DNA from: JBOFDK01 sp051646925 | Lineage (GTDB): Bacteria > Bacillota > Clostridia > Lachnospirales > Cellulosilyticaceae | DNA: 64,000 bases | Direction: 5' to 3' | Assembly (NCBI GenBank): GCA_051646925.1 | Contig: JBOFDK010000110.1 | Location: forward strand, 11,171-75,170 | In this document: piece after piece, positions 36,104 to 45,532 of the stretch | Numbering within the stretch: the first letter of the stretch is position 1 | Layout of the letters: each line of letters starts with the position of its first letter | Program-made: the position numbers and the translations under genes | The notes under the pieces: generated by a model | Databases searched by the model: none | What the model was told of the DNA's origin: nothing | What the model saw: only the letters and a program-made list of their open reading frames with translations

Positions 36104-36525
36104 ATGGATAAATCAAGTTTAGCACACTGTAAGTGGAAATGCCAATATCATATAGTATTTATCCCAAAGTTTAGAAGAAAAGTAATGTTTGGACAGACTA
36201 AGAGGGATATAAGAGAAATATTAAAAAAGCTATGTGAGTACAAAAAGTAGAAATAATTGAAGGAGCAGCATGCTCCGATCACGTACCTTTATGTGTGAGT
36301 ATACCACCCAAACTATCTATGTCAGAATTTGTTGGATATTTAAAGGGTAAAAGTGCCTTGATGATATTTGATAAACACCCAGAACATGGCACAAAGTGAG
36401 ATAGGAAGTTTTGGGCAAGATGCTACTATGTATGTGCCGTAGGGAACATTACAGAAGAGGCAATAAAGAAGTATATTCAACAACAGCAAGAAGAATCAAA
36501 ATTAGAAGAAACTAAAAGAAGATAG
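36104..36525 (+). pseudogene. tnpA: IS200-type TnpA (Y1 transposase) pseudogene
   Basis: It begins MDKSSLAHCKWKCQYHIVFIPKFRRK, typical of IS200 TnpA, and stops at TAG 36248. A -1 shift restores VEIIEGAACSDHVPLCVSIPPKLSMSEFVGYLKGKS; a further in-frame TGA (about 36397) interrupts before RKFWARCYYVCAVG. The HUH-type motif (usually HVH) is changed to HVP. At least three lesions, so it is inactive. Confidence 0.85.
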
Positions 36526-36760
36526 CCTCTTTGAGAGGCAGTTAGTAACAAGGCTTGCGGTACCCGCTTTTAAAGCGTACAAGCAAACAGCCTTTATAGG
36601 GCTAATTTCAAACCACCACTTAAAGAGGTGGTTGATGACTTGTCTGTATTTTACTGAACTGCACATTATTTAGTGTAGCAACATAGAAATCATAACAAAT
36701 ACCAATAGAGTTTAAAGTTATTTAAATTAACATTGAAACACTAGCGAACGAGGTGAAAAT

Positions 36761-38071
36761 TTGTCCCAATTATCTTTTATCCATCTTTCAGATATTCATT
36801 TTGTAAAATCAAGTAATGATCCATCAGATATAGATAAAGATTTGCGTGAAGCAATGATAAATGATTTAGAAATAAACGGAAAAGAAAACTTGAAAAATGT
36901 AGTAGGTATATTGGTTACCGGAGATATTGCTTTCTCAGGCAATAAGAAAGAGTATGAAATTGCAAAAGAATATCTCAATAAAGTTTGTAAGATTTTTGAT
37001 ATTAATCCAAGTAATGTATATTGTGTTCCAGGTAACCATGATGTTAATCAGAGCGTAATAAATGGTTCAGATCTAATTTTTGCATCACAGAATGCTGTTG
37101 ATGAAAAAAGAACTATTGATGATGCTGATAAAACCTTTAGTAAATATATTAGCGATAATAATTTTAATGTGCTATTTAAACCTATAGAAGAGTACAATGA
37201 GTTCGCCAAAAGATTTGAATGTGATATTTCCTCAGATAATATATTTTGGCAAAAGGATTTTGTGCTTGAAGAGAATCTAAAGCTTAGACTTGTTGGGATA
37301 AACTCCTCTTTTTTATCTAACAAAACGGATCATCAAAAAGATAAGCCAGACCGTCTGATGTATATTGGGCAAGCTCAAATTCCTTGCTATGAAACAGGCG
37401 TAGCTACTTTATTGATGTGTCATCATCCACCTCAATGTTGGAAGTTTAAGGATGATATATTACAACGTATAAATAAAAGAGCTGATATACAGTTGTATGG
37501 ACATATGCATTCACAATCTGTAGAGATTATGGATGAAAATGCAATACTTTATTCTGGTGCTGTGCATCCCACTCGGACTATTGACTGGTTACCTCGGTAC
37601 AACTGGATTACGATAAGCAGCAAAACAGAAAATGATGAACGAATATTGAAAGTTGAAATCTATCCTAGGTGTTTAACTGCTGACAGGGACTCTTTTACCA
37701 TGGATAGTACTTGTCCTCGGGGTGAAAATCATATATCTCATGAAATAAATATAGACCGTAAACGTAAAGCAGCATTGCAAGATCGCAAAAAGGAAGCACT
37801 TGTTAAAGATGAGATTGATTCATGCACACAAATCATATCAGTGACTGAAACTTCTGAGCAAATAGATGAACGTAAAATTATTTACGATTTTTATGAGATA
37901 TCTTGGATTGATCAAATAGATATTCTTACGCAGCTATCGCTAATCACAAAGGAAACTTCCACCACGTTGGATGTGAAAATGATAGGTGAAGCAATAAATC
38001 GTGCAAGAGAACAAGATAAGCTTCTTGAGCTGCATAAAAAAACATTAAATAAAATGGGGGAAAACTTATGA
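36761..38071 (+). CDS. calcineurin-like metallophosphoesterase with C-terminal adaptor, GAP1 conflict system
   Basis: 436 aa from TTG 36761 with GAGGTG upstream. All metallophosphoesterase motifs are present: HLSDIHF, VTGDIAFSGN, VPGNHDVN, MCHHPP and LYGHMH (residues ~7-250). The last ~90 residues (IDERKIIYDFYEISWIDQIDILTQLSLI...) form a small helical domain resembling the GTPase-associated adaptor domain (GAAD), expected to dock this effector onto the GTPase machinery. It is the first gene of a five-gene operon and overlaps the next by 4 bp. Likely substrates are nucleic acids or nucleotides; which one cannot be seen. Confidence 0.8.
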   Translation: MSQLSFIHLSDIHFVKSSNDPSDIDKDLREAMINDLEINGKENLKNVVGILVTGDIAFSGNKKEYEIAKEYLNKVCKIFDINPSNVYCVPGNHDVNQSVINGSDLIFASQNAVDEKRTIDDADKTFSKYISDNNFNVLFKPIEEYNEFAKRFECDISSDNIFWQKDFVLEENLKLRLVGINSSFLSNKTDHQKDKPDRLMYIGQAQIPCYETGVATLLMCHHPPQCWKFKDDILQRINKRADIQLYGHMHSQSVEIMDENAILYSGAVHPTRTIDWLPRYNWITISSKTENDERILKVEIYPRCLTADRDSFTMDSTCPRGENHISHEINIDRKRKAALQDRKKEALVKDEIDSCTQIISVTETSEQIDERKIIYDFYEISWIDQIDILTQLSLITKETSTTLDVKMIGEAINRAREQDKLLELHKKTLNKMGENL

Positions 38072-39135
38072 GAAAGAAATTTGCTGAATTATATTTTAGA
38101 GTATGTGCAGAAGCAAAACCTGAGCAGTTAGAAAAAAGATGGCAAGGAATTGAGGAATATTGTAATCAAGATGAAGTCGACATCTATAATCTTGTAAAAA
38201 TGGTATATTCATTAAGTCCTCCTGACCAATTTAAAGATGAGTTTACTACGATATTTCAAAATATTGATATATCATTTCAAGGTAGCTTTGTAAAAGAACA
38301 GGAACTTCTAGCATCTATTTGTTTAATGAAGCTTATGGAGGAAACAGGTCTAAGTTTACATATTGCACTTGCAGTAATGTGTGTATCTAAGTATAATGTT
38401 GAAATTTTAGTTCCTGAATTAGCAGTAGCAGCCTATAAGGTTTTTTCTGAAACATCTGCTGAAATCAGAGAGAAGTCAGTAAAGTACCAAAAATGTTCTA
38501 CTGTAAATTCAAATAAACTTATTGAATCATTAAAAGAATTAACTGCGTTAGAGCCTGAGCATATAGTGGGGTTTTCAAGTGCCTTAACGGAAATAGTTAA
38601 AAATATTAAAATTATTAATCAAAATCAAGAGCAGATTCTTGAAAATGTTGATGTTTTACAAGAGGATTCAGATATTTTATCTTGGATAATTGGAAGTTGG
38701 AGTAATGAATTAGAGAAACCAATTACAAAAGGAACATTACAGAAAGATGTTGCTTTGCTTCTAGCAAAAGAATTAGCAGATTTTGTACAAGTTATTCCTG
38801 GCCCTTATGCATTCGAAGCATTCCTGAAAAAAATGTTAGATAACTGCAAGAAAGAAACAAAAGAATATTCTCTTGTTACAATGGTGGATTCGATTGACGA
38901 TGCAGATAAATCATCGATTCTTTCGTGCTATCAAATGGATGGCGTTAAACAAGAAAATACTCCGATACTATTTTCAATAAAGTGTGCATTAGATGCAACG
39001 CAACCGAATGTATGGAAAAGTATGGCTAACAATAAACTCTCTATTAATGTTGATTCAATAACACATGAAACTTTAGAATGGGCAAAGTTGCTATATTTTG
39101 AGTGCTTACTTGTTAAAATAGAAGGTCGAGAATAA
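38068..39135 (+). CDS. GASH-like (GTPase-associated system helical domain) protein
   Basis: 355 aa, almost all helical. The pattern YFRVCAEAKPEQLEKRWQGIEEY...LVKMVYSLSPPDQFKDEFTTIFQNIDISF...ELLASICLMKLME matches my recollection of the GASH family found beside DO-GTPases and GAP1. No enzymatic motif is visible, so it is probably a scaffold between effector and GTPases. The start overlaps the metallophosphoesterase stop (ATGA). The family assignment rests on both pattern and context. Confidence 0.65.
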   Translation: MRKKFAELYFRVCAEAKPEQLEKRWQGIEEYCNQDEVDIYNLVKMVYSLSPPDQFKDEFTTIFQNIDISFQGSFVKEQELLASICLMKLMEETGLSLHIALAVMCVSKYNVEILVPELAVAAYKVFSETSAEIREKSVKYQKCSTVNSNKLIESLKELTALEPEHIVGFSSALTEIVKNIKIINQNQEQILENVDVLQEDSDILSWIIGSWSNELEKPITKGTLQKDVALLLAKELADFVQVIPGPYAFEAFLKKMLDNCKKETKEYSLVTMVDSIDDADKSSILSCYQMDGVKQENTPILFSIKCALDATQPNVWKSMANNKLSINVDSITHETLEWAKLLYFECLLVKIEGRE

Positions 39136-39231
39136 GTTATGGAAGATAATAATTTAGAAAACTAAATACCAAGCTTAGAAGTTGAGAAATCCTCAGATAT
39201 TGATAAACTTATAAATGACGATATTGAAATA

Positions 39232-40125
39232 TTGGATTCAGATGAAATCATTCAAGAAGATGGGAGAAGTGGGTTCATAAAATTACAACATGGACTTGCA
39301 TTAACAGTAGCAGAAACATACCCCATTACTGCTTCAGAATTTAGCAAAATGATTATTCTTATAGGGCCCTTTGACAGTGGTAAAACCACAATTGAGACAA
39401 CTATATATCAATTGTTTCAACGGAAGCCTTTTGCAGGGTTATATTTTGCAGGTTCTCAAACTTTATTCGGATATGAAGAAAGATCATTTTACACTCGATT
39501 AGAGTCTAAAAAAGAAATAGCAACAACGCCACGAACAAGTAGATTTGCTGACCAGATATTTCTGCATCTCAAGTTGTATGATAGCACAACAAAAATAAAA
39601 ACCAATTATTTATTTGGAGATATCTCAGGTGAGGAAATTTATTCACATTTAGGTAATGTACAAACAATTTCTGAAAAAATGCCCTTTTTAAAGTCGGTTG
39701 ATAGTTATGTTTTTATCCTTGATGGGAAACAGCTTGCTGACAAAAATAAAAGAAATGGTGCAATAGATCAAGCTTACAATATGGCACGGACGATATTTGA
39801 TGCCAAGCTATATTCATCATCTACAAAGGTACAAGTTTTGATTAGTAAATATGATATTCTTAAAAAGAATGATGATGTTAATCTAGAAACCACGATTGAT
39901 AAACGAATTCAATGTATAGTTGATTTGTTAAAGAAATATGTGAGGGAAGTAACCGTTCATAAAGTTGCTGCTATGCCAGAACCAGGTGATTTTGAAGTTG
40001 GTTATGGTCTTGAGGAACTGCTTAGCACATGGAATACACCACACAATGATAATCAAATTGTTGAATCGTATATGATTGACTGTCAATTGGATTCAGAATT
40101 TAATAAGCTTATTTATAAAATGTAG
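39232..40125 (+). CDS. double-GTPase component 1 (TRAFAC-like), possibly with a nonsense mutation near its true start
   Basis: 297 aa from TTG. P-loop GPFDSGKTT (45-53), switch II-like FGDISGEE and a base-specificity motif SKYD (in QVLISKYDIL, an N/TKxD variant) mark a GTPase of the DO-GTPase class. The natural start may be ATG 39139, 3 bp after the GASH stop: MEDNNLEN, then TAA 39163-39165, then open in the same frame into this ORF (IPSLEVEKSSDID...). TTG 39232 has no ribosome binding site. So the gene is either read from a weak internal start or damaged by one base change. Confidence 0.75.
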   Translation: MDSDEIIQEDGRSGFIKLQHGLALTVAETYPITASEFSKMIILIGPFDSGKTTIETTIYQLFQRKPFAGLYFAGSQTLFGYEERSFYTRLESKKEIATTPRTSRFADQIFLHLKLYDSTTKIKTNYLFGDISGEEIYSHLGNVQTISEKMPFLKSVDSYVFILDGKQLADKNKRNGAIDQAYNMARTIFDAKLYSSSTKVQVLISKYDILKKNDDVNLETTIDKRIQCIVDLLKKYVREVTVHKVAAMPEPGDFEVGYGLEELLSTWNTPHNDNQIVESYMIDCQLDSEFNKLIYKM

Positions 40126-40138
40126 GGAGGTTGAAGCT

Positions 40139-40975
40139 ATGTATAAAAAATGTTTTATAGCAGGTTTACCCAGTGCAGGTAAAACTACTTTTCTTGCAGC
40201 GTTATGGAATCTTATAAATCATGACTCTGATGCTAAGTTAAAATTAAACAAAATTGAAAATGGACAATATCTTGCTAGTCTTAGCAATAAATGGGCGAAT
40301 ATGGAGCCGTTGGAAAGGACAGTGCCATCTGGCGAGCAAGCAAATATAAGTATTAAATTAGAACAGTCTAATAAGATTACTCTTGATTTACAGCTTCCTG
40401 ATTTGTCTGGAGAAACATTTCAAAATCAATATGAAATGCGTGAAATTTCAGAAGAAGTTGTTAAATATATTGAAGATGCGGATGCATTACTTTTCTTCAT
40501 AAATGTAAATAGTATTAAACTTTTAGGATTGATTTCAGAGCAAACTTTTCTTCGTTCTAGAACTCCAGAAACTAATAATGATATTGTAAGTCGTAATCCT
40601 AAAGAAGATGATCCTATTCAAATACAGGTGGTTGAATTACTACAGTTTATTCTTTTTATACGAAAAAATAAGATGCTTAAGATAGGGTTCATGTTTTCTG
40701 CATGGGATTTAATAAAATCTAATTTGAAAGATGTTACGCCAGAGCAATTTCTTGAGCAACAAATGAATATGCTGTGGCAATTTTGCCAATCTAACGGTGA
40801 TATTATTAAATATCAAACTTGGGGGATTAGTGCTCAAGGAGGCAGCTTCAATGAGAAAGATTTACTATTAGATAGGGAATATCCTTACCAAAGGATTTTT
40901 GTTGAAGGTAATGATGGCTATCAAGGCTATGATTTAACGCTTCCTTTATATCTATTAATGGGTGATGTGGAATGA
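40139..40975 (+). CDS. double-GTPase component 2 (TRAFAC-like)
   Basis: 278 aa. P-loop GLPSAGKTTFLAAL (residues 9-22), switch II LPDLSGETF (Asp88), and SAWD in place of NKxD. The layout matches the second member of the double-GTPase pair. ATG 40139 lies 8 bp after GGGAGG; a longer frame from 40076 overlaps the previous gene and lacks a ribosome binding site. Its stop overlaps the GAP1 gene by 4 bp. It probably works with the preceding GTPase as the nucleotide-switched core of the system. Confidence 0.8.
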   Translation: MYKKCFIAGLPSAGKTTFLAALWNLINHDSDAKLKLNKIENGQYLASLSNKWANMEPLERTVPSGEQANISIKLEQSNKITLDLQLPDLSGETFQNQYEMREISEEVVKYIEDADALLFFINVNSIKLLGLISEQTFLRSRTPETNNDIVSRNPKEDDPIQIQVVELLQFILFIRKNKMLKIGFMFSAWDLIKSNLKDVTPEQFLEQQMNMLWQFCQSNGDIIKYQTWGISAQGGSFNEKDLLLDREYPYQRIFVEGNDGYQGYDLTLPLYLLMGDVE

Positions 40976-42933
40976 ACGAAAATAATATAGTTATTCATCA
41001 AACATTGCATGGGTACTCTAATGGTCACCATTTATTAGAAAAATCTATTTTGTTATCTGACGATTCAAAAAGGAAAATGGATATTTTGAGCGATCTTTCG
41101 GGGGCGGATGTTACAGATGGATTTGATTTTTACTACTCTGGATACCTTCTTGAAAATGAAAAACTAGTAGTATTATCAAAAACATGGTATGCACCCGAAA
41201 TGTCTAGACCCGGTTGTGTATGGACACATTCACTATTAATACCTATCCAGGCCATGGCATTTTGTGCAGCTAATATTGATGTGTTGTTAACCAAATTCAG
41301 ACGTCCTAGTATTAGTGAGAGTCAAATAAAATATTCTGAGGCATTAGTTATTAGTACACATAAAGGTATACTACAAAAATATGATGATAAAAAAATTCAG
41401 TATCTAATTTGGATTATGCTTGGGCAAACCCCACCTAATTATATTGTAGCAAAAGACTCGGAAGAATTTATCAAGGAAATTTTGTTTATTTGGTTCACGT
41501 GCTACAGTGAGTTAATGTATGACTATTCCTTTATTACAGGAACAAGTTTTATAAAAAGTGATAACAGCAATTTAATTAGCTTACAATTCTGCTCAAAGCA
41601 AGTTCGAAATAAATTAAGTCATTTATCAAGTAATATTACATTAATGAAGAGTATAGATGATGTGCAGAAGTTCCCACAATGGGTAATAAATACACATACG
41701 ATCTTAATTAATGGAGAGTGGAGTAAATTTTTAGCGTTTAAAGAAATGTTATGTGATGGGAATTTAAGCGAAGTAAGCCTTACATCCTTCATAAAATTGT
41801 ATTCTTGCTTTTACAATGAAAAAAACTTTATTGATATCTATGCTTCAATAGAGTTAATAGATAAACTTTTTGAAGAAGAGAGGTCAATAATAGGAAACAA
41901 ATTACTTGAACTATATTTTGAAGGTGATCTTCAAGAATGGGGTGAATATACTTCCTATTCAAATATAGTTATTGCAACGATAAAGTTTCACTGGATTGAT
42001 GTGTTACCAAAAAATCTAGAATTATTAATTCAAAAAGGATTTTCTGCGGATTTTATTGGCTCAAAAAAAATAGTGCAATATCTTGTGAAAATTGATAATT
42101 TACCACTACAAGAGAAATATTTACCTATATATGCCAGATTATTGTCTCCAAGTTCTTTTGAGAAATTTTCAGATATGGATTACAGTGTTTGTAATGTATT
42201 AATCGCAATTAATTCGACATTAGCTGAGTGCGATGCCATTTGGAAGCAATCTAGAGGATTCCAAATGGGAATATTAAACTCATTGCAAATTTGCAAAAAG
42301 GAAAATAGGCTGGATAATAAAGTGCCTCGAATCATTTTAGATGCTAGTGAGTTCGATTTTTCTAGTGAGATATATAATATATGGGGTGAAACATCCATAG
42401 CTATTTTCCTTAAATATTTACTGGGCATAGAACATCTGGGGCATAATGATACTTCAAAAATGGTTGAATTATGCAAGCAGTATTCGTATATTGCAGCAGG
42501 TGTATTTGAAAAGGATTTAGAACAACTTAATAGTGAGCAAATATTTAAATTAATGAAGATAGTTAACCCGTTTACAGATAAACTTACATCAAAAGGGTTG
42601 ATTTCAGCATTTAGACTATTTAATATAAGTAGTCTAAATGAATACCAAAAAAATGAAATAGCAGATTTTTATCTGCCATTCATAATATGTAGCCAGGATG
42701 TGTTCCCGTATGAACTTGTATCATTTGCTGTGACCAATGTTCATGATCGTTTATCAAAACTTGTTTATCCTGAGGAAAAGTGGGGTAAACTTCAAAAATC
42801 ATTACCACCAGTAACTGTATTTAATCAATGGGATAGATGTAAAAGATTAAGAAAGGCAATTAAGAAAAGAGGATACGATATTAAGCAATTAAATAAATAT
42901 AACGACAATGAGATAGACATTCATTTACTGTAG
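40972..42933 (+). CDS. GAP1 (GTPase-associated protein 1)
   Basis: 653 aa. The N-terminus IVIHQTLHGYSNGHHLLEKS...DLSGADVTDGFDFYYSGYLLENEKLVVLSKTWYAPEMSRPGCVWTHSLLI is the hallmark of GAP1-N domains of GTPase-associated conflict systems. The remainder is helical (GAP1-M/C-like). No catalytic motif is seen; it is thought to sense or anchor in such systems. It is the last gene of the operon, and the 3' flank contains only a recombinase relic and repeat R1. Confidence 0.82.
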   Translation: MNENNIVIHQTLHGYSNGHHLLEKSILLSDDSKRKMDILSDLSGADVTDGFDFYYSGYLLENEKLVVLSKTWYAPEMSRPGCVWTHSLLIPIQAMAFCAANIDVLLTKFRRPSISESQIKYSEALVISTHKGILQKYDDKKIQYLIWIMLGQTPPNYIVAKDSEEFIKEILFIWFTCYSELMYDYSFITGTSFIKSDNSNLISLQFCSKQVRNKLSHLSSNITLMKSIDDVQKFPQWVINTHTILINGEWSKFLAFKEMLCDGNLSEVSLTSFIKLYSCFYNEKNFIDIYASIELIDKLFEEERSIIGNKLLELYFEGDLQEWGEYTSYSNIVIATIKFHWIDVLPKNLELLIQKGFSADFIGSKKIVQYLVKIDNLPLQEKYLPIYARLLSPSSFEKFSDMDYSVCNVLIAINSTLAECDAIWKQSRGFQMGILNSLQICKKENRLDNKVPRIILDASEFDFSSEIYNIWGETSIAIFLKYLLGIEHLGHNDTSKMVELCKQYSYIAAGVFEKDLEQLNSEQIFKLMKIVNPFTDKLTSKGLISAFRLFNISSLNEYQKNEIADFYLPFIICSQDVFPYELVSFAVTNVHDRLSKLVYPEEKWGKLQKSLPPVTVFNQWDRCKRLRKAIKKRGYDIKQLNKYNDNEIDIHLL

Positions 42934-43068
42934 CACAAGGGTGAATCAACAGTATTCTTTGATTTTATTGCAAGCGATAATTACTATTTCAGTATTAGTT
43001 TTAGTATACTCCTTAGATTTGATTTCATATAATAGGATGGTATGATCGAAGCTGTGGAGGTATATTAA

Positions 43069-43280
43069 ATGTCAGAACAAAAAATCACTATTATTCCACC
43101 AAGCCCAAAGCATGATAGGCATGTACGAGTGGAGCAAAAATAACTCAAGATGGCTGCCTACTACAGGGTAAGCATACGCTTTAAATAGCAGGAAAACAGA
43201 TATGAAGTTTAAGTGAAGTAGTTAATGAGAAGATAGCTACAAATCCTAAATGGAAACTTTGCAGGAATATTTTCTGATGC
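43069..43280 (+). pseudogene. relic of the N-terminus of a second serine recombinase
   Basis: ATG 43069 opens MSEQKITIIPPSPKHDRHVRVEQK then TAA. Shortly after come MAAYYRVSI (compare the usual AAYCRVST) and EVVNEKIATNPKWKLCR-IFSDAI (compare xNPxWxxxxIFxDEGISG) in shifting frames. Together these match, in order, the first ~80 residues of a large serine recombinase with several frameshifts and stops. The sequence 43281-43494 shows no gene. Confidence 0.6.
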
Positions 43281-43494
43281 TATTTAAGAAACTGATGACA
43301 AAGATCAGCAATTGTATGGAATAAAGCCGTCAAGATGCCAACATGCTTTTGAAGGTTTTATTACTTGGGATTTTACTTAAGTTGTAAAGAAAAGCAGATG
43401 ACAAGACATTGAAGAAAGCGATCTGTACAGGTGACTATTTCAAAAACATACCCCTCTACCAAGGAGTCAGAGGATCCTCCGTCATCTTTATTGT

Positions 43495-43617
43495 CTACTC
43501 AACCCATTGCGAAACGGTTGTGAAATTAGTCAAATAATGAACGTAAAATCAAGGCTTAGAGGTGTTAAAAACCTTTAAGTCTTTTATTTTACGGATAGGG
43601 GTGGAGTGTGGGGACAA
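43495..43617 (+). repeat. island repeat R1 (truncated and degenerate copy)
   Basis: Begins within the repeat at ACTCAACCCATTGCGAAACG and ends GTGGAGTGTGGGGACAAA. It lacks the left 17-bp motif present in R2-R5. The terminator stem is decayed (CAAGGCTTAGAGG against CCTTTAAGTCTTTTA). Confidence 0.85.
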
Positions 43618-43839
43618 AGTAAGTTGAAATGATAAAAGATAGAATGCGAGCCTTGCGTAAAAGGGGGGATCATTAAGCAATAAGGGGTATAGGATAGACT
43701 TTACTCTAATAAAAGGTATATAATAATACAGATAGTTAACATAATTAAAAAGTAAATAACTATAAAAAGAGGTTGCTTGATACGTTATTTAGTTAAAAGA
43801 TATAGAGTAAATGTTCAAGTCAAAGGAGGTATAAGGGTG

Positions 43840-44535
43840 ATGAAAGGAAAAAGTATACTGGTCGTAGAAGATGATCAGTACATTAACAAGTTACTATGCA
43901 AGATACTAAACCAAGAAGGCTATTATACACAATCCGCCTACTCAGGCTTAGAAGTATTCCTACAGATGAAGCAAGACACATTTGATATGATTTTATTAGA
44001 TTTAATGCTTCCGGCTGTGAGTGGTGAAGAGCTACTAGACCAAATACGTCAAATACATTCAATACCCATTGTTGTTATATCAGCTAAGGATGAAGTGAAA
44101 TTAAAATCTCAACTTTTAAGATTAGGTGCTGATGACTATATTACAAAGCCATTTGATAATGAAGAAGTATTGGCTCGCATTGAAAGTATTTTTAGACGGT
44201 GTAGTGTTGGGAATGCTAGCAATATGTGTTCAGAGCAACTAACATATAAAGACGTTATTATTGATAAAGTATCGAAAGAGGTTGTAGTAAATAATACGAG
44301 GATTATTTTAACGGCTAAAGAATACCAGATACTAGAGCTCATGCTGTCGTATCAATCTAAGGTTTTTTCAAAAGCTAATTTGTTTGAAAGTGTGTGGGGA
44401 GAGACTTATGCATATGATGATAATACTGTCAATGTACATATGAGTAATATAAGAAGCAAACTAAAGAAAGCCAATTCACAAGAAGAATATATTGAAACGA
44501 TATGGGGGCTTGGATATAAGCTCATTCAGATTTAA
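43840..44535 (+). CDS. OmpR-family response regulator of an antimicrobial-peptide resistance module
   Basis: 231 aa from ATG 43840, with AAAGGAGG upstream. Receiver: ILVVEDDQ, phosphoacceptor Asp in MILLDLMLPAVSG, Lys in ITKPFDN. Winged-helix domain: ILTAKEYQILELML...YDDNTVNVHMSNIRSKL...WGLGYKL. Followed by ABC ATPase, permease and kinase genes in the order seen in lantibiotic/bacitracin immunity loci. Direct repeats just after its stop are the likely binding site. Confidence 0.9.
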   Translation: MKGKSILVVEDDQYINKLLCKILNQEGYYTQSAYSGLEVFLQMKQDTFDMILLDLMLPAVSGEELLDQIRQIHSIPIVVISAKDEVKLKSQLLRLGADDYITKPFDNEEVLARIESIFRRCSVGNASNMCSEQLTYKDVIIDKVSKEVVVNNTRIILTAKEYQILELMLSYQSKVFSKANLFESVWGETYAYDDNTVNVHMSNIRSKLKKANSQEEYIETIWGLGYKLIQI

Positions 44536-44572
44536 GGTTTTCTTAAGAAGTAATTTAAGGTTTTCTTAAGAA
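44531..44572 (+). promoter_or_regulatory. response-regulator operator: two copies of TTTAAGGTTTTCTTAAGAA
   Basis: Copies start at 44531 and 44554 (period 23). Each holds TTAAG-N6-TTAAG, the 11-bp direct-repeat spacing typical of OmpR-type dimers. It overlaps the end of the regulator gene and precedes the ABC gene by about 40 bp; TATAAA near 44578 may be a -10. Confidence 0.7.
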
Positions 44573-44608
44573 ATGAAATATAAACTCTTTATCAAAGGAG
44601 TGATCACA

Positions 44609-45532
44609 TTGACAGAGTACATATTAAACACTAAAAATTTATGTAAGCAGTGCAACAAACAAATGATTCTTGATCATGTAAACATGAGAATCAAAAAGGG
44701 AGATATTTATGGTTTTATTGGTGCCAATGGTGCAGGTAAAACAAGTTTAATACGATTAATTACGGGGCTTACCTTTCCTACGGAAGGAGAAATAAGTTTG
44801 TTTGGTACAAAAGGATCTTTAGAGATGACTGAGCAGCGTAAACGTATAGGCTGTATTATTGAAACACCAGCTTTATATGAAGATATGACAGCTTATCAAA
44901 ATTTAGAGGTTCAGCGTGTTCAAAAAGGAATACCTGGTAAAAAATGTGTACAAGAAGTATTACAGTTGGTTAATCTGGATACTTCGAGCAAGAAAAAAGT
45001 TAAGCATTTTTCACTAGGAATGAAACAAAGACTTGCATTGGCTATTGCCTTACTTGGAAATCCTGAGTTTCTCATTTTGGATGAACCCCTCAATGGATTA
45101 GACCCTATGGGCATTATAGAACTTAGAAATCTCCTTATCAAATTAAATAAAGAGAAGCATATAACGCTACTGGTGTCTAGTCATATCTTAACAGAGTTAC
45201 ATCAATTAGCAACGTGTTATGGCATTATTCATAATGGAAAGCTCATCGAACAACTTTCCTTAAATGAACTCAATGAAAAATGCAAAAAGCATATTTATCT
45301 AAAAGTTGATGATGCAGCAAAAGCTACCGCTATATTAGAAACAAAACTTAAAAGTCATGATTTTAAAGTTTATCCAGATCAAGTGATTAAGTTATATGAT
45401 TATCTAGAGGAAATAGGGGAAGTTTCTAAAACCCTTAGTTCCAATGGTATTATTATCGAAGAGATAAGTACTAAAGGAGATGATCTAGAAACTTATTTTA
45501 CAAAGCTAGTAGGAGGACATACATATGCTTAA
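44609..45532 (+). CDS. ABC transporter ATP-binding protein (BcrA/lantibiotic-immunity type)
   Basis: About 307 aa from TTG 44609, with AAAGGAG 8 bp upstream. Walker A GANGAGKTSL, signature FSLGMKQRLALA, Walker B FLILDEPLNGLDP, switch His in SSHIL. An accessory C-terminal domain of ~90 residues is typical of BcrA/NukF-type ATPases that export peptide antibiotics. It overlaps the permease gene by 8 bp. Confidence 0.9.
   Translation: MTEYILNTKNLCKQCNKQMILDHVNMRIKKGDIYGFIGANGAGKTSLIRLITGLTFPTEGEISLFGTKGSLEMTEQRKRIGCIIETPALYEDMTAYQNLEVQRVQKGIPGKKCVQEVLQLVNLDTSSKKKVKHFSLGMKQRLALAIALLGNPEFLILDEPLNGLDPMGIIELRNLLIKLNKEKHITLLVSSHILTELHQLATCYGIIHNGKLIEQLSLNELNEKCKKHIYLKVDDAAKATAILETKLKSHDFKVYPDQVIKLYDYLEEIGEVSKTLSSNGIIIEEISTKGDDLETYFTKLVGGHTYA

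Larger units (their letters stand above)
35980..36635 (+). mobile_element. decayed IS200/IS605-type element
   Basis: The left end carries a subterminal hairpin (CCCCTCAGC / GCTGGGG, 35982-36001). A broken Y1 transposase lies in the middle. The right end has the hairpin AACCACCACTT / AAGAGGTGGTT (36611-36632). Ends of this kind, with no terminal inverted repeats, typify IS200. There is no tnpB. Confidence 0.75.
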
